A stretch of DNA of 64,000 nucleotides from Thinopyrum elongatum. Taxonomy: Eukaryota > Streptophyta > Magnoliopsida > Poales > Poaceae. Location of the stretch: NCBI GenBank assembly GCA_011799875.1, contig CM022299.1, positions 215,883,018-215,947,017 on the forward strand, in the 5' to 3' direction. Each line of letters starts with the position of its first letter. Positions within the stretch are counted from its first letter, which is position 1. Below are positions 55,878 to 64,000 of the stretch, piece by piece. The notes under the pieces are model-generated. The model made no database searches, had not been told where the DNA came from, and was given only the letters and a program-made list of their open reading frames with translations. A program made the position numbers and the translations under genes.

Positions 55878-56099
55878 ATGGATAGGCAAAGAACATCATC
55901 TCCGGTCTTCGATGACAACAACAACGCGAACAACTACATCACAAAAACTCCCCACTTCGGACTACAACGAGCAATGCAAGGTGCACAATCTACCTTGCGA
56001 GAGCGCATCGAGAACCTCACCATCGACATACGTCACTTCAAAGCAAGGAAAATGGACTACATCGATGACAAGTGGGACGAACAATTCGATCAACTATGA
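55878..56099 (+). pseudogene. Gag N-terminus of element G
   Basis: ATG at 55878 gives MDRQRTSSPVFDDNNNANNY, ITKTPHFGLQRAMQG and ARKMDYIDDKWDEQFDQL, then TGA at 56097-56099. The polar, charged style and position after the leader fit the start of a gypsy gag, but no domain is diagnostic in this short piece. The rest is lost at the insertion of H. Confidence 0.5.
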
Positions 56100-56154
56100 A
56101 ACATGTTGGCCAACTACAAGTCTCCTTCCCCTTCGTCATTTTCAAGACGGTGGC

Positions 56155-57689
56155 TGATACGTCTCCAATGTATCTATAATTTTCGATTGTTCCGTGCTGT
56201 TATAGTATCAATCTTGGATGTTTATTATGCAATTATATTTCATTTTTTGTGACTAACCTATTAACCTAGTGCCCGATGCCAGTTGCTATTTTTTGCTTAG
56301 TTTTGGCTTTTTAGAAAATAAGTACCAATCGGAGTCCAAACGCTATGAAAATTTTTGACGATTTTTTCTGGACCAGAAGGGACCCTATAAGCTTCGGGAG
56401 AAGACCTACGGAGCCACGAGGGAGAGACAAGACCGTAGGGTGTGCCCCAAGGGGCACCGCACCTCCCAGGCTTGTGGGCCCCTCATGGCACCTCTTGACC
56501 TAATTCCACTTCTATAAATTCCTACACTAGAGAGCCACGCAAAATACTTTTTCTGCCGCTACAAGTTTTTGATCTTCGGAGATCACATCTGGAGACTTTT
56601 TCCGGTACTCTGCCGGAGGGGGAATTGATCATGGAGGGCCTCTACATCAACCATGCTGTCGTTCTGATGATGTGTGAGTAGTTTACCATAGACTTACAGG
56701 TCTATATCTAGTAGCTAGATGGCTTCTTATCTCTCTTTGATCTTCAATACAATGTTCTCCTCGATGTTCTTGGAGATCTATTCGATGTAATCTTTTTATG
56801 GTGTGTTTGTTGGGATTCGGTGAATTGTGGGTTTATGATTAGATTATTCATGAATATCATTTGAGTCTTCTCTGAATTCTTATATGCATGATTTTTATAG
56901 CTTTGTATTTCTTTCAGATCTATCTGTTTAGTTTGGCCAAGTAGATTGATTTATCTTGCAATGGAAGAGGTGCTTTGTGATGGGTTCGATATTGCGTTGT
57001 TAAATCCCAGTGATAGGAAGGGACATGGCACGTATTTGTATCATTTAACTTAAGGATAAAAAGATGGGGTTTATTCATATTGATTGGGTTTACTTTGTCT
57101 ACATCATGTCATCTTGCTTAAGGCGTTACTCTGTTCTTTATGACCTTAATACTCTAGATGCATGCTGGATAGTGGTCGATGTGTGGAGTAATAGTAGTCG
57201 ATGCAGGCAGGAGTCGGACTACTTGTCTCGGACATGAGGCCTATATACATGATCATTGCCTTGAATATCATCATAAGTATGCACTTTTATATCAATTGCC
57301 CAAAAGTAATTTGTTTACCCGTCATATGATATGTTCAAGAGAGAAGCCTCTCATGAAACTATGGCCCCCAGGTCTATCTTTATCATATATTAAAATCCAA
57401 AAATACCTTGCTATAATTTATTTACCGTTATTTTATTTTATGTTTTTGTTTATCTATCTATAACTACGAGATTTTATCCTTGAAATTAACCGCCATGGGA
57501 TTGACAACCCCTTGTTAGCGTTTGGCGCAATTACTTGTTCTTTTGTGTGTAGGTGCTGTTCACGAGGTCTTGTGTGGTTCTCCTACTGGATTGATAACCT
57601 TGTTTCTTAACTGAGGGAAATACTTATCTCTACTATACTGCATCATCCTCTCCTCTTCGAGGAAATCCCAACGCATCTCACAAGTAGCA
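56155..57689 (+). repeat. 5' LTR of element H (about 1535 bp)
   Basis: It starts TGATACGTCTCCAATGTATC and ends near AAGTAGCA, eleven bases before the primer site. It aligns with the reverse complement of 34148-35725. Shared parts include GGCTTCTTATCTCTCTTTGA and TTGATTTATCTTGC (partner ...gcaataaaaatcgatc). Confidence 0.8.
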
Positions 57690-57700
57690 GGGAGAATTTC

Positions 57701-57718
57701 TGGTGCCGTTGTCGGGGA
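57701..57718 (+). promoter_or_regulatory. Primer binding site of element H
   Basis: TGGTGCCGTTGTCGGGGA, identical to the D and I sites except for two C-to-T changes. Confidence 0.75.
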
Positions 57719-57899
57719 GACATCGACAAAACCTTTGAAGTACCATCGCATAAACTTTCATCTCCTTGCATTTACTTTCATTTGCCAATTCTTCTCATTT
57801 TCAACTCCCCCCTTCTAAAATGTTTTCAGAAAAACACAAAAATATTTTTTGTTTTTCTTTTTGCTTGTTTTCTTGTTTGCTTGCTTTGTTGCGATCTCA

Positions 57900-58786
57900 A
57901 GAAAATACAAAGTTGTGTGACTTTTCCAATACTAGTAATAATGATTTTATTAGTACTCCAATGCTCCTTCCGCCACTAGTGTGGAGTCGTGTGATATTAA
58001 TGCCGCTTTGCTAAATCTTGTTATGAAAGAACAATTTTCTGGTAGTCCTAATGAAGATGGTGCATCCCATCTTAACACTTTCATTGAATTGTGTGATTTG
58101 CAAAAGAACAAATATGTGGATAATGATATTGTCAAATTGAAATTAGTTCTGTTCTCACTACAAGATCAAGCTAAGAATTGGTTTTCATCCTTGCCACAAA
58201 ATAGTATTGATTCCTGGATAAGTGTAACGATGCTTTTATTGCGAAGTATTTTCCTCCCACAAAAATTATTTATCTTAGAAATCAAATCATGAATTTTAAG
58301 CAACGTGAGCATGAACATGTTGCCCAATCTTGGGAGAGGATGAAATTAATGATAAGAAATTGCCCCACTCATGGTTTAAGCTTATGGATGACTATACAAA
58401 TATTTTATGCAAGATTGAACTTTGTTTCTAGAAATCTTTTAGATTCCGCCACGGGTGGTACCTTTATGGAAATCACACTAGGAGAAGCTACAAAATTGCT
58501 TGATAATATTATGGAAAATTATTCACAATGGCATACTAAAAGAACCCCTACTAGTAAAAAAGTGAATTCTGTTGAAGAAATTAATACTTTGAGTAATAAA
58601 ATAGATGTGCTTATGAAAATGGTTGCTAGTAAGAGTGCTCATATTGATCTTAATGATGTGCCATTGTCTACTTTGATTGAGCAAAACAATGATCCCGTAT
58701 ATGTGAATTTTGTCTCGCGATACAACTTCAATAGTAATGCTTATAGAGATAGGCTGCTTAGAGTCTACTGGTTACATGAAGAATAA
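57900..58786 (+). pseudogene. Gag of element H (Retrotrans_gag type), frameshifted
   Basis: A first frame has SCDINAALLNLVMKEQFSGS, GASHLNTFIELCDLQ and KLVLFSLQDQAKNWFSSLPQ; the last is the conserved F-SL-D-AK-WF-SLP motif of gypsy capsids. A one-base deletion near 58215 shifts the frame. The next frame continues NFKQREHEHVAQSWERMKLM, NCPTHGLSLWM, ARLNFVSRNLLDSATGGTFM and EATKLLDNIMENYSQWH, ending in sequence that merges into F near 58750-58786. Capsid homology to Athila is strong; the copy is dead. Confidence 0.8.
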
Positions 58787-61580
58787 CCAAAGTCATTCTA
58801 TTGGATTTGGATCAACAAAGATTTTTGAACATTTCAATTTGGTGGAATCAAGGGAATAATGAATCTGCAAGAAGTTTACAGAATGTTGTTTTATAAAAAA
58901 AATGAGTGTAAGCACCCATTAAATCAAGCACGATTTTAGAAACAATTAGAAATTGGTTTCACTGGATTTGGAGTTCAAATGAATATTCTAGAGATTCTCC
59001 TAAATTGACTTATGTGAATAAATGACATATTAAGCAGATGTAGTGGAAACTAGGCATAATAAAAATGTTCACTATAGCTCATTAAATAGAGCACAACATA
59101 TGTAGAATATAGGAATTAGAATTATTGCATTTGGACAAGTATTTAATCTTGTGGAATTTTCAAAAGTTTTTTGGAAAATGGAAAAAAGAAAAAGAGAACT
59201 GTGCATCTGGGCCGAAACCAGCACATTGCAGCCGACTCAGAGGGGAATCAGCCTGCGCGGGGCAGCCACATCGAAGACGTATTCGAGAAATACACCTTCA
59301 CTTATGTAGCGAACCGGTACGCGTGCACGAGTGATTTCAAACCTGAAGGATGGAGCCCACCCGTCAAGGTGTGAGGCTGACTGACGGGCCCCATGGCCGT
59401 TATCGTCTACCTCTGACCAGATTGGGCGGCAAGCTCACCGGCGGCGCTACGGTCGACGACAAAGTGATAGGAGGGCACCGACAAACTCAGGGAGGAGTCG
59501 CCGTTCGGGTGGAGGTGGAAATGGTCGCCGGGGTGCAGGGGTTCGTCGGCGACGGGGAATCAGTGCAGTGGCGTTCAACTCGAGGTTGATTCGCTCGTTC
59601 CAACCTGCAATCAACGAGGGAGTGAGAGGGGAAATGTTTAGTGAGGCCGTGTGGTTCCAGATCGAGAGAGAACTGGGGCAGAGAGAGTCTGTACCACGAG
59701 ATCGCCGGACGACCGAGGCGGCTGAGCTCGAGCTCGGGCAGCTCTGGAGATGAGTGGGTGGCGTAGGGGAGCGATTGGGATCTAGGGAGAGCCAGTGGAC
59801 TCGAGAATGGATCTCGGGGAGGCCTTATATAGCAACCCCGACGTTCATCGTGGATGGCGCCCACGGGCACCTGCGGGATCTGCTCTGGTGCCTGAGGGAG
59901 GCGGCTTGGAGCTCAACGTGATGTTCATGGGGTGGTGTAGGGTGCAGGAAGGAGAGAGGAGGAGCGGGATGAGGTCAAGGCGGGTCCTTGGTGAGGACAG
60001 GGAGTGGCGGACCTCGGGCAGTGTCGGGCACGCGCGAGAAGGGGCGAGAGAGAGAGAGAGGGGAAGGAGGATGCCGACTAGCTGGCGTGCTTCGGACATC
60101 GAGGTGACCTCGGGGGACACCACCCCGCCTCCCTAGGTCACCGGATTGCCTCAGAATTGGCAGCTACAGTGTTGTGGTGCACTATAGCGTGCTCGAGAGC
60201 ACAACCATGGCATGCCATGGCATTCTTTATGTGCCATGGTCATGGCCACTTTTGTGTCCAATAGTGCTAGGGGGTAGTAAACAAAGTAGAGGTGACATTG
60301 GATGCCCAAGAGAGCCACTGGATAAGAGGGGAGGTGGAGAGAGAGAGAGAGGAATAGTGGTTGTCTAGAGAGAGAAAGTGGGGGTTTCACCCCCCCCCCC
60401 CCAATTATGGAGCTATGGGCTATGCAAATTTTACTGATGGTAGAAGGTGACTTGGGGCATCTCTGGTAAAAACTTCGAGCCCATGGAGGATCCATTTGGT
60501 GCTCCAATCATTGATCACTAGAATACGACAAAAGGTGTTTGATGATGACTTGAGGTATCTAGAGGAATCCAATGGCTTTGAAAATTAACAGGAATTGGTT
60601 TGGGGTTAACTGTAGCTAGTCCAAAAATTTGTAGCTCATTTGGATCTAGTTCACAATGTAATCCATGGATTTGGTCAAAAAGGGTTTTGGTAGGCCTTGA
60701 CCAAGTTACATTGTTCTCCATCTTGAACCACTTGGTCTAGATGAAAGAATAGGCAATTTGAGGAAGTGGACCAAATTTGAGAACAATTGGAAAAACTTCA
60801 TAGTGCAAAGTTGTTCAAACTTGGAAATCAGCAGAGAGGGTTTTGAGGGGGTTTGATGGGGTTATTTGTTCCCCATGACATGAGACTTGGCAAAATCATC
60901 AAATAGAGAAATTTTGACATGGTAGAATTTTACTGGAATTTATGGAGAAAATTTCCTTTGTAAATATTTCAAAAGCTTGAAATATCTAGAAAGGGTTTTT
61001 GAGGGGTTTGACCAATATTTTGGTCATGACCATGTGTGGACACTCATATATATGGACAATATATGTCCACTAAGCTTCCCTAAATTTTCACAAATATTTT
61101 TGAAACCTTAAAATAATTTTAACCTATTAAAGACCATTTCCGGCCTTAAGAAGAAGCCTTTAAATAAAATAGCAAAATAACTTTTAAAATAATATTTTGT
61201 GGTTTTTGGGATTGCTATAGCTAATAGAATTCTAATAAAAAATTTAATGATTTTTCACAACCTAAATTAAGTACTTGCAATTCAATCCTTAACTATGGGG
61301 TTTTTGGAAAACCTAATTTAGAAAATACTTTTTGCCCAAATTATTTTTGTTAGAAAATACTTTTATGTCCTATAAAAATGGCATGATCATTGGGAAAAAT
61401 TGTGGAGCAAGGGTATGAAGTATAGGAGTTGGGGAATTTCTTTGATTTATAAGAGCACTTGAAAACAGCAATAGAAATCCAAAGTCAAAAGAAAGCCAAA
61501 TCAGCACAAAACTTTTTATTGGATCAAATTTTCATGCTTAATTAACTTAAATGATGTGGTATAAAAATCAGGGTGTGACA
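58781..61580 (-). repeat. Partial 3' LTR of chromovirus F, same family as solo LTR K
   Basis: It aligns with about 19570-22367 of K: for example TGGTTTCACTGGATTTGGAG, AATTTTAACCTATTAAAGAC, CGGCCTTAAGAAGAAGCC-like, TTTGTTAGAAAATACT and AAATCAGGGTGTGACA. It lacks the segment corresponding to 17920-19570. A GC-rich block at about 59210-60140 contains overlapping open frames without domains. It also has a (GA)n run near 60044-60060 and a C run near 60391-60403. Confidence 0.8.
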
Positions 61581-61596
61581 TACCAACCCCCCTTAC
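61581..61596 (-). promoter_or_regulatory. Polypurine tract of chromovirus F
   Basis: The minus strand reads GTAAGGGGGGTTGGTA directly before the LTR start TGTCACACCC. A purine run abutting an LTR is the plus-strand primer site and fixes the element's orientation as minus. Confidence 0.7.
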
Positions 61597-61623
61597 AAGA
61601 ATCTCGTCCCCGAGATTCCTAAG

Positions 61624-61743
61624 CTAGGTACTAAAGAGATACGGAAAATCGGATCGGAGGTAGTCTTCATGCTCCCATGTTGCTTATGCTTCGGTGTAAT
61701 TTCTCCACTGGACCTTGTGGTACTTTATGGTGCGGCTTGACAT
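61624..61743 (-). pseudogene. Chromodomain remnant of chromovirus F integrase
   Basis: The minus-strand frame from 61743 reads MSSRTIKYHKVQWRNYTEA, TAA (61684-61686), then ATWEHEDYLRSDFPYLFST and TAG (61624-61626). KVQW--------ATWE-E--LR--FPYLF is the chromodomain signature at the C-terminus of plant chromovirus integrases, where it targets integration to chromatin. It lies just upstream of the polypurine tract, as expected. Confidence 0.75.
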
Positions 61744-61946
61744 AGTCTAGGAGAGGTGGCCGACACTGGAGTGGTGGTTGACCTCTTATGCTTCTTCAAC
61801 TCTAATGTGGTTTCCTAGACTGTCATGGTTCTTGATCTTGTTTAGCTAAGAACACTTCGTGCTGCGGGGAGAGCACTCTGAGGAGTCCAACTTCCTCAAA
61901 GTAAAACTTTACACTTGAGAAATTTGGCAACTGGTGCACTTGGGAC

Positions 61947-62153
61947 TTATCCCAAATAGGACTTGGTGTTCCTCACCCTCCTCGGATAAATGAGTATGTC
62001 ATCCATGAGGATTACAAAGTATTTATCCAAGTGCCACATAAACACCTTGCATAGGGGATATGTGAGAGAAGCATGCATAGGCCAATGCAAAGGGCTTGAC
62101 GGTATATTCATTAACCATATTGTGCATAGGATGTGGTCTTGGGTATGTATCAA
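61947..62153 (-). pseudogene. Reverse transcriptase remnant of chromovirus F
   Basis: The frame includes KYFVILMDDILIYPRRVRN, a decayed form of the chromovirus RT box (F-V-F-DDILIYS). It runs on, after a stop near 61967, into PVAKFLKCKV (related to YAKFLKCEF). Nothing of RNase H or the integrase core lies between this and the chromodomain. Confidence 0.7.
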
Positions 62154-64000
62154 AAATGATTTTTGGATGACAACATCTTGATTCCACTTGCTTCCGAGAG
62201 AATGCTAAGGATCCAATGTTGGGTCAACTAGTTTCAAACTTCCGGGAGCGGCATTGGTTCTGGGTAGTTACTCGTCCAGGAATCTGTGATCCTTTTGCAA
62301 TCTAGCACTTCGTGTCCACCTTCCTTATAGGCCGGATTGGTGGTGGTCACGGCTGAGTATTGGCCCAGGTCTTCTCAACCTAGGGCAAATGCCCATGGTC
62401 ATAATCCGACCATGATATGGCTCGGTAAAGCTTAAGGGTTTCAAGGACTCTAGGGTGCAAGTGAACATTTATCATCTCATCATTGAGCACAGTTTCTTAG
62501 ATGCCAATTGTTCTATCTAATTTTTCTAATAAAATAACCTTATACCACGGAAAGCATCATTTCATATAAGTCAACTCCAATCATCACTCATGCTATTCAT
62601 ATCCCCATGACTCCCGAGAGGAGGTCTAAACAAAATCATACATGTCAACTATTCCCAAATTCATATGTATGATTATTCTTATGCAAAAATCCATGGGTAG
62701 AACATACAAGCTGCTAAGCTTGAATTAAACATCACAATCCAAGTGCTCAGCCTATCCACTCAAGGTCCAAGGTAGTGTATCTCTATCCTAAGGACACACG
62801 TCTTATACCGATCCAAGATCTTGTTTCCTTCCTATGAATCTACTCAATGGCCCAATAATTCCATCAATCACTACATGATGCATTAATTCTACAAATCCAA
62901 TATCTATGATGTTCCACATAATCTTCTAAAGTCCCTATAATTCCCAAATACTTGAAAGGGCTATCTTTACTATAGTAAGTCCACCAATTTCCATCATCGT
63001 GATCAAGTAAACTCCAATGTCTTGTTTATATAGATCTCTAGATCAACTCTGACAAATAATCCAATTTCCTAGTTTATCTAACACAGATAAATAGGGTACT
63101 AAGATTGGGATCATCGGTCTAAACCTAAATTACTTCGAACCATGTAGACTAACTTATCATCCACACCTTACTAGGATCACTAATTTCAATCCAGATCTCA
63201 TGTCCAGTGAGAATTTCTACTCGTTCCTCCAAGTCAATATCATAACATCACCAATTTCCTATCAATATCCCTTGGTTAACTTAAATTCTTACACCTTTAA
63301 GAATTTCAGCTTGCGATCATATTTGTCCTACTAAATCCAATTTACTCAAGTGTAATGAAAGCTATGCTACTCTATTAACATGATCCGACCAAGTTCATCT
63401 ACCAATATGTAAGTCTCATAATCCACCAAAGAGTCTTAGATATTTCCTCAAGGTCACTAGTATAGCCTCATCAAGTCATTTTTCCTTTATTCATATATCC
63501 TCAAATTGGTCTTCCCTATGGCATCATCAATTCTGGTGCTATCTTAAGATGGCAATGTGTTTGTTCACTATGACCACTAGTTTGATAATGAACCCAGTGC
63601 TAAGCAAAGGTTATTGAAGCTTAACTGTTTCTCTTGCAATTCTGTAGGCTAATACATGGTTAACCATTCAAGCTGGGGTAACTCGTGAAGTCTAGAACGG
63701 CATAGGGATGGATTTCAAATCCCGAGGAAAAAGCTTAACTCCACTGAGTCGCACTTGGTTGGATAGGTTGTCGCAAAAAGTCTTCAGTGCTAGTTGTTTG
63801 TCGAGGTGGAATCCTTGGTACATCTTGTCTTTCCGAGCTTTAGTTAATGAGATAGAGAAGGAAAAGTATCATAGAGGGGGGGGGGTGCCTAGGGGAGGTA
63901 TAGTGCAAGTGCAATCAAACAAGGCCCGAAAAGGCCAAACACATACATTGAAAACCAAATGGGTGATGTAGCCGTTCACAAGTTCCTAGAGGGAAAGTAC
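62154..64000 (-). other. Unassigned AT-rich sequence within element F
   Basis: I find no recognisable domain on either strand. The composition changes near 62500 to AT-rich, pyrimidine-rich text (many ATCCAA, TCATCA words) that could be decayed internal sequence of F or another old element. A G run (63876-63885) precedes GTGCCTAGGGGAGGTAT. The open frame at 63708-63971 has no features I can interpret. Confidence 0.4.

Larger units (their letters stand above)
53017..56154 (+). mobile_element. Gypsy element G (plus), 5' LTR, leader and gag start; cut by element H
   Basis: A tRNA-Met-like primer site (53973-53984) separates a candidate LTR from a 1.9-kb leader and a short gag N-terminus. The element is broken at 56155 by the LTR of H and does not resume. 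The left limit rests on loss of similarity between J and D, so it is uncertain. It shares no detectable sequence with A, B or E. Confidence 0.6.
56155..58780 (+). mobile_element. Athila-like element H (plus), 5' LTR and gag; truncated at F
   Basis: It begins with an LTR of the same family as D, in the opposite orientation, followed by primer site and gag. Sequence of the long LTR of chromovirus F replaces it near 58780. The 3' part, including PR, RT and the other LTR, is missing. The junction with F has no clean LTR end, so it is probably a deletion breakpoint. Confidence 0.8.
58781..64000 (-). mobile_element. Chromovirus F (gypsy with chromodomain), 3' LTR and deleted pol, runs off the right edge
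   Basis: On the minus strand, LTR K-type sequence (58781-61580) starts TGTCACACCCTG at 61580 and is preceded by a polypurine tract. Upstream are a chromodomain remnant and an RT remnant separated by only about 200 bases. RNase H and the integrase core are therefore deleted. The outer 1.6 kb of the LTR is missing at the junction with H. No further domain is recognised to the window edge. Confidence 0.7.

Noticed and set aside
63708..63971. 87-aa plus-strand ORF near the right edge
   Set aside because: No domain or context support, on the strand opposite to element F.
1..64000. tRNA, rRNA, snRNA or host protein-coding genes
   Set aside because: No clover-leaf boxes, rRNA motifs or intact non-TE coding regions were seen by eye. 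A tRNAscan-SE and Rfam run would be needed to exclude them formally.

Overview
The window contains no ordinary cellular gene that I can support. It is a dense stack of nested, mostly broken transposable elements of the kind that fills the intergenic space of large grass genomes. The signs are long-LTR Ty3/gypsy elements with TGGCGCC-type primer sites, CACTA transposons, a Stowaway-type MITE with the CTCCNTCCG terminus, and an LTR pair that I recognise as resembling the Triticeae Sabrina/WHAM group. Wheat, barley, rye or a relative (Aegilops etc.) is the likely source; this is inference from repeat content. Labels A to K below are mine.

Layout, left to right. 1-1040: Ty1/copia gag-protease remnant (minus). 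1041-9160: gypsy element A (minus), with one LTR, a decayed gag-pol and an antisense B3-like gene. 9161 to about 12000: CACTA-1, with one end only, holding a MULE foldback MITE (9401-10289), a 176-bp palindrome and a B3-like pseudogene. About 12000-17437: gypsy element B (minus), with one LTR and most of pol deleted. 17438-35725: Athila-like element D (minus), holding a 4448-bp solo LTR (K, 17920-22367) and a complete element I (24325-33663); both insertions have perfect 5-bp target duplications. 35726-40007: CACTA-2, with AP2/ERF-like and B3-like remnants and a Stowaway MITE. 40008-41662 and 52723-53016: Athila-like fragment J (plus), split by the complete gypsy element E (41663-52722, minus). 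53017-56154: gypsy element G (plus, 5' part). 56155 to about 58780: Athila-like element H (plus, LTR and gag). About 58781-64000: chromovirus F (minus), with a partial LTR of the same family as K and a deleted pol.

How the parts relate. Most elements are relics that can no longer encode their own transposition proteins. Element E is nearly intact: one open frame of about 2130 codons is broken only by stops that single C-to-T or G-to-A transitions explain. Element I is structurally complete but encodes only gag-protease and one extra ORF, so it looks non-autonomous.

The theme most worth a second look is the repeated presence of plant transcription-factor-type DNA-binding folds inside unrelated elements. 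There is a B3-like gene on the antisense strand of A and E with its own TATA box, a B3-like gene in CACTA-1, and AP2/ERF plus B3-like segments in CACTA-2. I found no CRISPR array, tRNA, rRNA or bacterial-type system.
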